Source: Pseudomonas sp. MWU13-2100
Lineage (GTDB): Bacteria > Pseudomonadota > Gammaproteobacteria > Pseudomonadales > Pseudomonadaceae
Reading direction: 5' to 3'
Length of the DNA stretch: 64,000 nt
Assembly: GCF_023242365.1 (NCBI RefSeq)
Contig: NZ_JALLIX010000020.1
Coordinates: 1-64,000, forward strand
The notes beneath the pieces were generated by a model. It did not search any database. It was not told the DNA's origin and saw nothing but the letters and a program-made list of their open reading frames with translations. A program made the translations under genes and the position numbers. Positions 29,763 through 39,656 of this stretch are shown here, one piece after another (position 1 is the stretch's first letter; every line of letters begins with the position of its first letter).

Positions 29763-29909
29763 ATGGAAATGAATGCACGGTTACACCTCTCTTTTTCCCA
29801 TGAAGTCTCCTCGGAATTTCTTCGCAATACACCGCAAGACCTTGGTTTGTCCGTAGCACCTGATGGCGTGCCGATGGCAGAGGATTTTCCAGCCACGATT
29901 GAGGGCTGA
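29763..29909 (+). CDS. small ORF immediately upstream of the PAAR effector
   Basis: A 48-codon ORF (MEMNARLHLSFSHEV start, ending PATIEG) that stops 3 bases before the effector ATG. The same frame is open for about 45 codons further upstream without a start codon, so it could be the tail of a decayed gene. It may couple translation to the effector. I do not recognise it. Confidence 0.3.
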   Translation: MEMNARLHLSFSHEVSSEFLRNTPQDLGLSVAPDGVPMAEDFPATIEG

Positions 29910-29912
29910 ACC

Positions 29913-31391
29913 ATGGGACGTGGAACAGCCAACGGAATCGGCCAAGGGTTACACGGTGACCTGACGACTACCGGAGCGGTGTGCATCAGCAGCCTGCCCA
30001 AGGCGGCACAAAGGCGGCGAGGTGTATTGCGGCTCGGGGATGTCACCACCGCATGCAAGAAGTGCGGTAAAACCGGCGCCATCGTCGAGAGCCTGCCGGC
30101 CATGAGATGGCTTGGTATTCCCACCGTGCTGGATGGCGCCGAAGTCCGCTGTGGCTGTCCTCCCGGCACTAACCGGCTGATCGCGCCTGTCGAGCGACCG
30201 TCTCGTGCCGCTCGCTCCGAGCCGATCAGCGAAGCCCCTCAACCGCACGGCGCGCCACACCTCAACCCGACGGTGCCCGGCGCGACGCCTGGTTCAAGTC
30301 AGACCTGCGTGTTCGCCAAGTCCTGCGTCAGCGTGCCCGCCGGCTCGACCGATGCCGGCACGGTCGCCGAACCCGCGGACAACTTTGGCGCCACGGCGCT
30401 GCTGGCGTCGACGGGCACCGCCGGCACGCTCGGGCGAATCGCCGGAACCTTGGGCCGCGACCTTGGCGCCTGGGCTGTACGCGGATTCAGCGGAGCCGCC
30501 GCCGGAGCCAGCCCGGCATTGAACGTCGTGCTGCTGGCTTTCTGGCCAAGGGCTATCGGCGACTCGACGCTCTACACCCCAGAGCAGTTGGCCAATATGC
30601 GTTCGGCCAGTACCCGGGTGCGCTTCCAGTTCCGTTACGATGACGCGGGAAAAATGCGGGTCTACGGCCTGCACACGAGACCGGGCAACGGCGCGGATCG
30701 CGTACCCGTTACCCAGGCCCGCTGGAATATCGGCGAGAGCGCCATGGTGGCCGACCTGGACGGCATCAGCATCACCTGGACCCCGAACAACGGTCCGGTG
30801 GTCAATGTGCCGACCCCTTATCCCGGCACGTCTGAACGGCTCGATAACCTGCTGGTCCATCCAATCCCGGTGGGCCAGGAAACACAGCTGACCCACTACC
30901 CCGGACAGGACGCCGAGGATCTGACGTGGCAGGATACGATCATCACGTTTCCGGCTGACTCCGGCGTGCCGCCGTTGTATTTGGTGTTTGCCAAGCCGGC
31001 CTTGAAACCGCTTGAAGTGGGCACCTTTGGGTCGTTTATCGGAAGGCTACGCAATGGTTTGCAGGCGGATCATATGCCCTCACAGGCGGCGATAAGGCGT
31101 TATCTGGAAAGTAGCGCGATAAGCTTCACAGAGAAGCAGATTGACGAGGCTTTAAAAAGCGCTGCTAGCATTGCCATTCCGGCATATGTTCATCAGAAAT
31201 TCAGTGAAACCTATGGCTGGCGAAACACAAAGGAAAAACAAGCGCTAGATGCCGGCGACCTTCGTGGCGCTGTAGACAGCAATTTCGACGCGATTAAGCC
31301 ATATCTCGTGGAGCATGGCTTTGCCGAGTTTGACCTTGAGACGGTCCGTTCCCAAATGCACAAGGTCAACGAAGAGCAGGGGTGGTACTAA
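29913..31391 (+). CDS. PAAR-like/S-type pyocin domain effector
   Basis: A 492-residue polymorphic toxin. Residues about 1-95 are PAAR-like (GIGQGLHGDLTTTGA, GDVTTACKKCGKTG), the part that caps a type VI secretion spike. Residues about 95-165 are a Pro/Ala-rich linker. Residues about 180-370 match the S-type pyocin translocation-type domain (VRFQFRYDDAGKMRVYGLH, ARWNIGES). The C-terminal 110 residues hold LQADHMPSQAAIRRYL and IPAYVHQKFSETYGWRN, an arrangement seen in HNH/EndoVII-like nuclease toxins; nuclease activity is my inference. The stop overlaps the start of its immunity gene. Confidence 0.78.
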   Translation: MGRGTANGIGQGLHGDLTTTGAVCISSLPKAAQRRRGVLRLGDVTTACKKCGKTGAIVESLPAMRWLGIPTVLDGAEVRCGCPPGTNRLIAPVERPSRAARSEPISEAPQPHGAPHLNPTVPGATPGSSQTCVFAKSCVSVPAGSTDAGTVAEPADNFGATALLASTGTAGTLGRIAGTLGRDLGAWAVRGFSGAAAGASPALNVVLLAFWPRAIGDSTLYTPEQLANMRSASTRVRFQFRYDDAGKMRVYGLHTRPGNGADRVPVTQARWNIGESAMVADLDGISITWTPNNGPVVNVPTPYPGTSERLDNLLVHPIPVGQETQLTHYPGQDAEDLTWQDTIITFPADSGVPPLYLVFAKPALKPLEVGTFGSFIGRLRNGLQADHMPSQAAIRRYLESSAISFTEKQIDEALKSAASIAIPAYVHQKFSETYGWRNTKEKQALDAGDLRGAVDSNFDAIKPYLVEHGFAEFDLETVRSQMHKVNEEQGWY

Positions 31392-31873
31392 TGGATGCAG
31401 CAAAAATCAATCGGTTGGTAATAGGTCTTGGTCGTACTTACGACGAGCTTCTCGCCGAGGGTATGATTCAACCCGGATCAATAAAACCGTTATTCGAAAA
31501 CAGCCAAAATGAGGATTTTATTCATAAGCCTGAACCAGGTATTGAATTGTGGTTTTGGGCTGAAACCAGGCGATTGGAGCGGGTAGTCTTTTGCTTAATT
31601 GCTCTGGCGAAGAATGAGCCTGTTTACACCGGGGAGTTACCTACCCCATTCACCCTTGCCATGGACCAAGCAGGCATCCGCACAATGCTCGGGGAACCCT
31701 ATGAGTCCAAGGGACCAGTGAAGTTGCCGCTACCCATCGGCACTACAGGGGGGTGGGATGCATATCGACTCGGAGTCGAGTCCCATCCGAATGCGAAGGT
31801 AGCAGCACAGTATTTGCTAGATAAATCCGTGTGCGGCCTGGTGTTTACCTTGGTCGACAAGGGACACGACTGA
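31391..31873 (+). CDS. DUF6392 immunity protein
   Basis: A 160-residue acidic soluble protein whose ATG overlaps the effector stop (TAATG), the usual toxin-immunity layout. The family pattern is visible: an N-terminal helical part (INRLVIGLGRTYDELLAEGM), IELWFWAETRRLERV, then GGWDAYRL and a C-terminal strand. Family knowledge: DUF6392 proteins accompany S-type pyocin domain toxins. It is expected to bind and block the upstream toxin. After it come 276 bases with no gene that I can support. Confidence 0.72.
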   Translation: MDAAKINRLVIGLGRTYDELLAEGMIQPGSIKPLFENSQNEDFIHKPEPGIELWFWAETRRLERVVFCLIALAKNEPVYTGELPTPFTLAMDQAGIRTMLGEPYESKGPVKLPLPIGTTGGWDAYRLGVESHPNAKVAAQYLLDKSVCGLVFTLVDKGHD

Positions 31874-32149
31874 TCCTCTTAGCCAGGGCGTTTGGGTAAG
31901 TGCCTTGTCGACCCCTCTTGATCCGTTTTGCGAGATTGCTAGTTATCCGTCGGCACTGATTTGCTACCCGTAAAACGGTGCTGAGAACTCCGCCGAGGGC
32001 ATCACTCAAAGTTGACGTGCCGCCAATGGCTTGTCGGGCTTCCAGGGGGTTTGAGACGGCAAGGCATACCGTCTGACCCAAACATCGCTTTTGCACGATG
32101 AGGGTCAAGAGACGGTCTCTACAAGTAGGGGTCATCGGGCTGGCGCGGA

Positions 32150-32557
32150 TCAGCTTTCCAGCCACACATCCCGCGCCCAGTGCCATACCGATTCCCAGGA
32201 CTCTTCGGTGATCAGCTCTTCTTCACCGGACCACAGCACCACGGTGCCGTCTTCCTCGACGCAGTAGTAGTTGTCACCGTCCTGGCAGATCGGGATCAGG
32301 TCCCGGGGCACACCGGAATCCCAGGCATTGGCGGCGACATCGGGCAGGTAGGTGTGCGACTGCGGATCGGTCACGGTCACCGGCTCCAGGCTGCCATACA
32401 CCACGTCACTGACGGTCAGCAGGAATTCCTTGAAAACGAAGGGGATGTTGATGAACAACTCCTCTTCGACTTCGACCAACTGATCCTCGTCGGGCAACTC
32501 CAAAGGCACCGGCACGGGTTCGTTGGCTTCACGCAATTGTTCAATGACTTCTTCCAC
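32150..32557 (-). CDS. SMI1/KNR4 (SUKH) family protein
   Basis: A 135-residue acidic protein of the SUKH superfamily. LVEVEEELFINIPFVFKEFLL, then PDVAANAWDSGVPRDLIPI and DNYYCVEEDGTVVLWSG are the family core. The start is GTG at 32557 with GGATTGAGG upstream. Some members are immunity proteins, others are housekeeping; no toxin gene is attached here, so its partner is unknown. Confidence 0.8.
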   Translation of the reverse strand: MEEVIEQLREANEPVPVPLELPDEDQLVEVEEELFINIPFVFKEFLLTVSDVVYGSLEPVTVTDPQSHTYLPDVAANAWDSGVPRDLIPICQDGDNYYCVEEDGTVVLWSGEEELITEESWESVWHWARDVWLES

Positions 32558-32639
32558 GGCCTCAATCCTCTTGCTTTATGGCGCGGTTCGTATCACGGGT
32601 CTTATACAGTAGCTTGCAAAAAGTACAATTGTGAAATGC

Positions 32640-32666
32640 AAAACCCCGGACAGGTCCGGGGTTTTT
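32640..32666. terminator. bidirectional rho-independent terminator
   Basis: CCCCGGAC and GTCCGGGG form an 8-base GC stem with a two-base loop, flanked by AAAA on the left and TTTTT on the right. It lies between the Tim44-like gene and the SMI1/KNR4 gene. Confidence 0.85.
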
Positions 32667-32693
32667 GTAGCTTTTTTCAGCGCGAGCCGTGGA

Positions 32694-33563
32694 TCAGCCG
32701 TTCTGGCGAATACCGGCCACCAGCCAAGGCTGGTTGTCGCCTTGTGGACGCTCCATGTTCCAGCTTTCGCTGAAAGCTTCGCCCTGGTCGAAACGCGAGT
32801 TCTTCGACACACCGCTGAAGGTCAGGGTGGCGATGGTCTTGTCGGCGCGATCGTCCAGGCCGTCCAACTGCACGTGCAGGTTCTCGATGTAGGTGGACTG
32901 GAAGCCGTCACCTTCGTTCGCCCGTTCCTGTTTCAGGAATTGCAGCATCTGCGGGGTGACGAACTCGGCGATCTTGTCCATCTCGTTGGCATCCCAGTGC
33001 TGCTGCAGCGCCTGGAAGTGACTGCGGGCAGCTTCCAGGAAGCGCTCCTCGTTGAACCAGGCCGGTGCGTTGATCACGCGGCGCTGGGCGACGGGGGCGG
33101 AACCACCGAAGATCGAGTTCTGCGGCTGCGCCGGTTGCTCGAACGCTTCACGCTGGAACGGCGCGCCGGCCGGGGCCATGTGCTCCTGCTGCTTGCGTCG
33201 ACGGGCGGCAATGAAGCGGAAGATCACGAAAGCGATGATCGCCATGATCAGGATGTCGAAGAACTGCATGCCCTGGAAGCCGCCGCCCATGAACATGGAG
33301 GCGAGCAGGCCACCGGCGGCGATGCCGGCCAGCGGGCCCAACCAGCGCGAAGCACCGCCGGCTTTGGCGGCAGCGCCCGCGGCACCGGCAGCACCGGCTG
33401 TCGCGGCTGCGCCACCGACACCCGCGGAAGGGGCCATCTGGCTGGTTTGATGGCTGGGGGCAGAGCCCATGCTCTTGCCGCCGCCGAAGCGCTTGGCGTT
33501 AGCATCCAGGCTCATCGTCAGACCGATGCAGAGCGCCAGGACGATACTGAGAAAACGTTGCAT
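32694..33563 (-). CDS. Tim44-like domain protein
   Basis: A 289-residue membrane protein. A signal or anchor segment (FLSIVLALCIGLTMSLDANA) is followed by a Gly/Ala-rich low-complexity region (residues about 45-85), a second hydrophobic stretch (ILIMAIIAFVIFRFIA) and a C-terminal Tim44-like domain from about residue 155 (RFLEAARSHFQALQQHWD). The start at 33563 fits the signal peptide. A terminator follows. Function in bacteria is unknown. Confidence 0.83.
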   Translation of the reverse strand: MQRFLSIVLALCIGLTMSLDANAKRFGGGKSMGSAPSHQTSQMAPSAGVGGAAATAGAAGAAGAAAKAGGASRWLGPLAGIAAGGLLASMFMGGGFQGMQFFDILIMAIIAFVIFRFIAARRRKQQEHMAPAGAPFQREAFEQPAQPQNSIFGGSAPVAQRRVINAPAWFNEERFLEAARSHFQALQQHWDANEMDKIAEFVTPQMLQFLKQERANEGDGFQSTYIENLHVQLDGLDDRADKTIATLTFSGVSKNSRFDQGEAFSESWNMERPQGDNQPWLVAGIRQNG

Positions 33564-33753
33564 AAGGGTATTCCCGTTTGTGGAGTGCACGCGCGCCATA
33601 CTGCACAGGTGAAATGTTACTGGCTAGCGCGAGAGTGTTTCCGGCTTTTGCCTGATCCTCTCATGCCCCACCTGAAGGTTTCATGAAAGGCCACTGTGCC
33701 GATGCCGTTTATTGCGTAATGCGAGTCGATAAACTCTGTGTGAAATATCCCGA

Positions 33754-34194
33754 CTAGCGTCGAAGAGCCAGCATGACCACGCCAGCGGTAATCAGGCCGA
33801 TACCGCCCCATTGGCGCAGGTCGAGCTTCTCGCCCAGCAGCAGCACGCTGATGACGGCGACGAATACCACACTGAGCTTGTCCACCGGGGCGACCAGCGA
33901 GGCCGGGCCGACCTTCAGCGCGCGGAAGTAGCACAACCACGAGGCACCGGTGGCCAGGCCCGACAACAGCAGGAACAGGTAGCTCCTGGCGGAAATCGAA
34001 CTCAATGACTGATATTGGCCCGTTGCGTACAAAATCAAGGCCAGGCTGACCAATACCACGATGGTACGCAGCAGGGTGGCGAAGTCCGAGTTGACGTTAT
34101 CGATGCCGATCTTGGCGAAGATCGCCGTCAGGGCGGCGAAAGTCGCCGAGAGCAGGGCCCAGAATGTCCACGAAGAAAAAAAGCCTGAGCCCAT
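33754..34194 (-). CDS. half-size EamA-family membrane protein
   Basis: A 146-residue protein with about five hydrophobic segments, equal to a single EamA repeat. Ordinary EamA transporters are about 290 residues with two repeats, so this one probably acts as a dimer. The C-terminal end (WGGIGLITAGVVMLALRR) is the family signature. It sits downstream of uvrD on the same strand, 104 bases away. Confidence 0.82.
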   Translation of the reverse strand: MGSGFFSSWTFWALLSATFAALTAIFAKIGIDNVNSDFATLLRTIVVLVSLALILYATGQYQSLSSISARSYLFLLLSGLATGASWLCYFRALKVGPASLVAPVDKLSVVFVAVISVLLLGEKLDLRQWGGIGLITAGVVMLALRR

Positions 34195-34298
34195 GGTGTG
34201 TCACGACCTCGATTGAATGATTGGACCGGCATGGCGTGCTCTCGGGGCGGGTGTCCAAGCGTTTCCATACGGGGTGCGGAAACACTTGAACGTCACGG

Positions 34299-36482
34299 TC
34301 AGACCGCTTCCAGCTTGGCGTAGCCGAGCATCAGCCACTTGCTGCCTTCGCTGAAATTCACCTGGACCCGGGCCTGGGCGCCGGCGCCTTCGAAGTTGAG
34401 GATCACGCCGTCGCCGAAGATGCTGTGGCGCACGGTCTGGCCGAGGCTGAAACCGGTGTCCGGAATGTCGCTGCCGCCGAACAGGCTGCTGCTGACTTGC
34501 GTCTGGGCGCCGCCGAACGGTCGGCTGACGCTGTTGGACAGGCGCACTTCCTGGATCAGCCCCTTCGGCACTTCGCGGACGAAGCGCGAAACCTTGTTGT
34601 AGGTCTCGCTGCCATACAGGCGGCGGGTCTCGGCGTAGGTCAGCACCAGGTTCTGCATCGCCCGGGTGATGCCGACGTAGGCCAGCCGGCGTTCTTCCTC
34701 AAGGCGGCCGGGTTCTTCCAGGCTCATCTTGTGGGGGAACAGGCCTTCTTCCATGCCCACCAGGAACACGTAGGGGAATTCCAGGCCCTTGGCGCTGTGC
34801 AGGGTCATCAACTGAATGCTGTCTTCGTGCTCGTCGGCCTGGGTGTCGCCGGCTTCCAGCGACGCGTGGCCGAGGAAGGCGGCCAGCGGCGACAGCTCGG
34901 CGTCTTCTTCGGCGGCCTCGAAGTTGCGCGCGGCGCTGACCAGTTCCTCAAGGTTTTCCACCCGGGCCTGGCCTTTCTCGCCTTTTTCCGCTTCGTGGTA
35001 GGCGATCAGCCCGGACTGCTCGATGACCACCTGGGTCATCAGGTGCAGTGGCATGTCCCGGGTTTTCGCCGCGAGGTCCTCGATCAGCTCGATGAATACC
35101 CCCAGCGCCCCGGCGGCACGTCCGGCCAGGGCCTTGTTGGCGACCAGCTGGCGCAGGGCTTCCCACATCGACAGCTCGCTGTGGCGGGCATGTTCGCGGA
35201 TGGCCTCGACGGTTTTCTCGCCGATCCCACGGGCCGGGACGTTGATCACCCGCTCCAGCGCCGCGTCGTTGCCACGGCCTTCGAGCAGGCGCAGGTAGGC
35301 CATGGCGTTCTTGATTTCCGCCCGTTCGAAGAAGCGCTGGCCGCCATAGATACGGTACGGAATGCGTTCGCGCAGCAAGGCTTCTTCCAGCACCCGGGAC
35401 TGGGCGTTGGAGCGGTAGAGGATGGCGATATCGCTGCGGGCCAGACCGGTTTTCAGGGCGCTTTCGATGGTTTCCACCACGTAGCGCGCTTCGTCGTGTT
35501 CGTTAAAGGCCGCATAGAGGTTGATCGCCTCGCCGTCGCCGCCGTCGGTCCACAACTCCTTGCCCAGGCGCCCGGTGTTGTGGGCGATCAGGGCGTTGGC
35601 GGCCTTGAGGATGCCGGCGGTGGAGCGGTAGTTCTGCTCCAGGCGGATGGTCACGGCATCCGCGAAGTCGGCGGAATACTGGTGGATGTTCTCGATTTTC
35701 GCGCCGCGCCAGCCGTAGATCGACTGGTCGTCGTCGCCGACCACCATCAGGCTGTCGCCGCCCTGGGCCAGCAGGCGCAACCAGGCGTACTGCACGGCGT
35801 TGGTGTCCTGGAACTCGTCCACCAGGATGTGCCGGAAGCGCTTCTGGTAGTGCGCCAACAGGCCCGGATGGTCGCGCCACAGGTCCAGGGCGCGCAGCAG
35901 CAGCTCGGAGAAGTCGATGACCCCGGCGCGGGCGCAGGCGGCCTCGTAGGCTTCATAGATGCTGCGCATGGTCGCCAGGAACAGGTCACCGCTGGCCTGG
36001 ATATGCTGCGGGCGCAGGCCCTCGTCCTTCTGGCCGTTGATAAACCACTGGGCCTGGCGAGCCGGCCAGCGCTGTTCGTCGAGGCCGAGGTCGCGGATCA
36101 CCCGCTTGACCAGCCGTTGCTGGTCGTCGCTGTCGAGGATCTGGAAGGTCTGGCTCAGGCCGGCTTCCTGCCAGTGCGCCCGCAACAGCCGGTGTGCCAG
36201 TCCGTGGAAGGTGCCGACCCACATGCCGGCCGGGCTGATGCCCAGCAACTGCTCGATGCGATGGCGCATCTCGGCAGCGGCCTTGTTGGTGAAGGTCACC
36301 GACAGGATCGAATGGGACGAGGCGTTTTCGACCTGGATCAACCAGGCGATACGGTGCACCAGCACCCGGGTCTTACCCGAGCCGGCACCGGCCAGGACCA
36401 ACTGACGGCCAACGGGAGCGGCTACGGCCTGGCGTTGGGCATCGTTGAGGGAGTTCAGCAAAAAGGAGAGATCATCGCGCAT
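34299..36482 (-). CDS. uvrD: DNA helicase II (UvrD)
   Basis: A 727-residue superfamily 1A helicase for excision and mismatch repair. Motif I is AGAGSGKTRVL, motif II VDEFQDTN, motif III GDDDQSIYGWRGA, motif IV LEQNYRS, motif V TLHSAKGLEFPYVF, motif VI RRLAYVGITRA. The length matches UvrD. The ribosome site is weak. Stands as a single gene or heads a run with the EamA gene. Confidence 0.95.
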   Translation of the reverse strand: MRDDLSFLLNSLNDAQRQAVAAPVGRQLVLAGAGSGKTRVLVHRIAWLIQVENASSHSILSVTFTNKAAAEMRHRIEQLLGISPAGMWVGTFHGLAHRLLRAHWQEAGLSQTFQILDSDDQQRLVKRVIRDLGLDEQRWPARQAQWFINGQKDEGLRPQHIQASGDLFLATMRSIYEAYEAACARAGVIDFSELLLRALDLWRDHPGLLAHYQKRFRHILVDEFQDTNAVQYAWLRLLAQGGDSLMVVGDDDQSIYGWRGAKIENIHQYSADFADAVTIRLEQNYRSTAGILKAANALIAHNTGRLGKELWTDGGDGEAINLYAAFNEHDEARYVVETIESALKTGLARSDIAILYRSNAQSRVLEEALLRERIPYRIYGGQRFFERAEIKNAMAYLRLLEGRGNDAALERVINVPARGIGEKTVEAIREHARHSELSMWEALRQLVANKALAGRAAGALGVFIELIEDLAAKTRDMPLHLMTQVVIEQSGLIAYHEAEKGEKGQARVENLEELVSAARNFEAAEEDAELSPLAAFLGHASLEAGDTQADEHEDSIQLMTLHSAKGLEFPYVFLVGMEEGLFPHKMSLEEPGRLEEERRLAYVGITRAMQNLVLTYAETRRLYGSETYNKVSRFVREVPKGLIQEVRLSNSVSRPFGGAQTQVSSSLFGGSDIPDTGFSLGQTVRHSIFGDGVILNFEGAGAQARVQVNFSEGSKWLMLGYAKLEAV

Positions 36483-36758
36483 CGACGCATTCTAGGGTGC
36501 CGGGCCTGGACGGGCAAACCCTAATGCTGAGCGGCGGCTCTTATGCCGGGACTCGCGCCGCGGCAGATAAAAAGATCGGCTGTGACGACCGGTCAGTCAT
36601 CGGCTACAGGCGGCGTGGGGCCTTGCTTTGGCCCTGAACAAGGGCTCTGGCTCCTGGGTAATTCATTACATTTTATGACTTGAGGCAGTTTGGTCCAGCC
36701 GGATGCTTGTGTATGCTCCTGCCACGTTTATGGCTTAACCATTATAAGAATACTGCCC

Positions 36759-39626
36759 ATGACCCAGAGCTTTGACGCGCTGAGCCCCTCGATGGCGGCT
36801 GGGCGGGTTATCCACAAACAGTTCGCCACTGAACTGACAGTCGAACGGACGCGCCTGTTGTACCAGGGGTCGTTGCTGCCGACTTTATTCATGTTGTTGA
36901 ACGGTCTGGTCTGCGCCTGGTTGCTCTGGAGCCCGCAGCGCTACCTGCTGGTCAGCGTCTGGTTGGTGTGGTTGATGGCGCTGGTGGCCTTGCGCGTGAT
37001 CCAGGTGGCGGCGTTCGATTCGGCGATACCCAGTCGCCAGGCCCAGCCGATCTGGCGACGCATGTTTCTGCTGGGCTCGGCGGTCAGTGGCCTGACCCTG
37101 GCCTGCGCCGGCATTGCCCTGGTGCCCACCGACAGTTTTCTCGAGCAGGCCTGGGTCTTCGGCCTGATCGGTGCCGCCACGCTGTCCGCCAGCGTGGCCT
37201 ATGCCGTGAGCATCCCGGCGTTCCTGACCTTTACCTTGCCCTGCCTGTTGCCGGCCATCGGCTACCTGTTCTGGGGCGGTGGCGAACAACAGCAAGGCTG
37301 GGGCTGGCTCGGGCTGATCCTGCTGGCGTCGCTGAGCGTGGTCGCCCTGCAGGTCAATCGCCTGATCCGGCGCGGGCTGTTACGGCGCTTCCAGAACCAG
37401 GCGCTGATCGAGAGCCTGCAACAGGCGCAAACCCGTAGCGAACAACTCAACCAGGAGTTGGCGCGGGAAATCGAGCAGCGTCGCCGCGCCGAACAGGAGC
37501 TGCGCGAGGCCCAGGTCGGCCTGGAAAGCCGGGTCGCCCAGCGCAGCCTGGAGCTGGACGCGGCGAACCAGGCCCTGAGCAAAAGCGAAACGCGCCTGGC
37601 CCTGGCGTTGCAGGCCAGCGAACTCGGGCTGTGGGACTGGAACCTGCAGACTGACGAGGTGCATCACACCCAGATCAAGGAGCTGTTCGGCCTCGACCCG
37701 GAATACGTGACCTCGATACTCGGCCACCTCAAGCCGCGCCTGCACCCCGCCGATGTACCGATGCTCAAGCACGCGCTGGTGGAGCATTTGAAGGGGCGTA
37801 CCGAGGATTATCTGATCGAGTACCGGGTCCGGCATGGCGATGGCCATTGGGTCTGGATCGAGGACCGCGGGCGGGCGGTCGAGCGTACCGCCGGCGGTCG
37901 GGTGTTGCGCATGGTCGGCACCCGGCGTGATATCAGCGCGCACAAGGAGCAGGAAGCCCAGCGCCAACTGGCCGCGACGGTCTTCGAGGCCGCCAGTGAA
38001 GGCATCGTGATTTTCGACCCGAACTACATCCTGCTGGCGATCAACCAGGCGTTCAGCCAGGTGACCGGTTACCTGCCCGAGGACATGCTCGGGCGCAATG
38101 TGGTCGACCTGCCGTGCAGCCGCGATGCCCGGCGCCACTATGCAACCATCCACCAGGCGCTGGAGCAGCACGGCAGCTGGCAGGGCGAACTGGTCGAGGC
38201 GCGCAAGAGTGGCGAGCTGTACCCGCAATGGCTGCAACTGAATGTGGTGCGCGATACGCGGGGCAATGTCAGTCATATCGTGGGCTTCTTCGCCGATCTG
38301 TCGGCCCGGCGTGAATCCGAAGAGCGCATGCGCTACCTGACCCACTATGACGAACTGACCGGGCTGGCGAACCGTTCGTTGTTCCGCGAACGCCTGTATG
38401 AGGCCCATCAGCAGGCTCGCCAGGGCGGCCGCAGCCTGGCGTTGCTGCACATCAACCTGGACCGCTTCAAATTGCTCAACGACAGCCTCGGCCATGAAAT
38501 CGCCGACCAGTTGTTGCAGCAGATGGCCCGGCGCCTGGTCAACGCCTTGCCGGAAGCCAACACCATCGCCCGTTTGTCCGGGGACGAGTTCGCCGTGTTG
38601 TTCGACGCCTACGGCAATCTCTCCAGCCTGGCCCGGGTGGCGACCCGTCTGCTCGCCAAGCTGCGGGTGCCGGTGACCATCGATGAACACGAACTGGTGG
38701 TCAGCGCGTCCATGGGTATCAGCCTGTTGCCGGACAATGCGCGGGAAATCCCGGTGCTGCTCAGCCAGTCGAACATCGCCATGCAGCATGCCAAGCACCT
38801 GGGCGGAAACAACTTCCAGTTCTACACCGACAGCTTGCAGGCCAGCACCCTGGAGCGTTTGCAGCTGGAGAACCAACTGCGCAAGGCCATCGAAGAGCGG
38901 CAACTGAGGGTCTTCTACCAACCCAAGCTGTGCCTGGCCACTGGGCGGATGAACGCCGCCGAGGCGCTGGTGCGTTGGGAGCACCCGACCCTGGGCCAGG
39001 TGCCGCCGGGCGACTTCATCGGCCTGGCCGAAGAGACTGGCCTGATCGGACCAATCGGTGAATTCGTGCTGCGCCAGGCCTGCTGGCAGGCGTGCGAGTG
39101 GCAACGCGAAGGGTTGGCGCCGATCAGGGTCTCGGTGAACCTGTCGGTGCATCAGTTGCGCCAGGGCAAGCTGGTCAGCCTGGTGCGCCAGGTGCTGGAG
39201 GAAACCGGCCTGGCTCCGGAGTTGCTGGAACTTGAGCTGACCGAAAGCCAGTTGCTCGACAGCGTCGAACACATCATCGCCACCTTCCAGCAACTGCGCG
39301 ACCTGGGGGTGAAGCTGGCTATCGATGATTTCGGCACCGGCTATTCGTCCCTCAGTTACCTCAAGCGCTTCCCGGTGGACTACGTGAAAATCGACCAGAG
39401 CTTTATTCGCGGCTTGGGCGAGGGCAGCGAGGACGCGGCGATCACCCGGGCGATTATTGCCATGGCCCACAGCCTGGAACTGAAGGTGGTGGCCGAGGGT
39501 GTGGAAAACCAGGAACAGCTGGATTTCCTCAGGGCCCAAGGCTGCGATGAGGTGCAGGGGTATCTGATCAGCCGGCCGGTGGCGGCGCAGGAGTTGATGC
39601 GGCTGCTGCGCAATGGCTTTTCCTAG
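36759..39626 (+). CDS. membrane PAS-GGDEF-EAL cyclic-di-GMP enzyme
   Basis: A 955-residue signalling protein. About five or six hydrophobic segments (residues about 30-210) are followed by a coiled coil (about 205-265), two PAS domains (about 275-400 and 405-525), a GGDEF domain with SGDEF as its active-site loop, and an EAL domain with EALVRWEHP, ELTESQLL and DDFGTGYSSLSYLK. The EAL catalytic residues look intact, so phosphodiesterase activity is likely. The SGDEF variant can still be active. The start at 36759 is the first Met before the first membrane segment. Confidence 0.9.
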   Translation: MTQSFDALSPSMAAGRVIHKQFATELTVERTRLLYQGSLLPTLFMLLNGLVCAWLLWSPQRYLLVSVWLVWLMALVALRVIQVAAFDSAIPSRQAQPIWRRMFLLGSAVSGLTLACAGIALVPTDSFLEQAWVFGLIGAATLSASVAYAVSIPAFLTFTLPCLLPAIGYLFWGGGEQQQGWGWLGLILLASLSVVALQVNRLIRRGLLRRFQNQALIESLQQAQTRSEQLNQELAREIEQRRRAEQELREAQVGLESRVAQRSLELDAANQALSKSETRLALALQASELGLWDWNLQTDEVHHTQIKELFGLDPEYVTSILGHLKPRLHPADVPMLKHALVEHLKGRTEDYLIEYRVRHGDGHWVWIEDRGRAVERTAGGRVLRMVGTRRDISAHKEQEAQRQLAATVFEAASEGIVIFDPNYILLAINQAFSQVTGYLPEDMLGRNVVDLPCSRDARRHYATIHQALEQHGSWQGELVEARKSGELYPQWLQLNVVRDTRGNVSHIVGFFADLSARRESEERMRYLTHYDELTGLANRSLFRERLYEAHQQARQGGRSLALLHINLDRFKLLNDSLGHEIADQLLQQMARRLVNALPEANTIARLSGDEFAVLFDAYGNLSSLARVATRLLAKLRVPVTIDEHELVVSASMGISLLPDNAREIPVLLSQSNIAMQHAKHLGGNNFQFYTDSLQASTLERLQLENQLRKAIEERQLRVFYQPKLCLATGRMNAAEALVRWEHPTLGQVPPGDFIGLAEETGLIGPIGEFVLRQACWQACEWQREGLAPIRVSVNLSVHQLRQGKLVSLVRQVLEETGLAPELLELELTESQLLDSVEHIIATFQQLRDLGVKLAIDDFGTGYSSLSYLKRFPVDYVKIDQSFIRGLGEGSEDAAITRAIIAMAHSLELKVVAEGVENQEQLDFLRAQGCDEVQGYLISRPVAAQELMRLLRNGFS

Positions 39627-39656
39627 GCGCCGGCCGCGACGGCGCCTGATGAGTGC

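Noticed and set aside
31845..32186. Minus-strand 113-codon ORF between DUF6392 and the SMI1/KNR4 gene
   Set aside because: It overlaps both neighbours, has no good ribosome site and no family features.
34425..36524. Long open frame (699 codons) on the plus strand
   Set aside because: It is the antisense shadow of uvrD; high GC keeps stop codons rare there.
37380..39539. Long open frame (719 codons) on the minus strand
   Set aside because: It is opposite the PAS-GGDEF-EAL gene and has no recognisable features.
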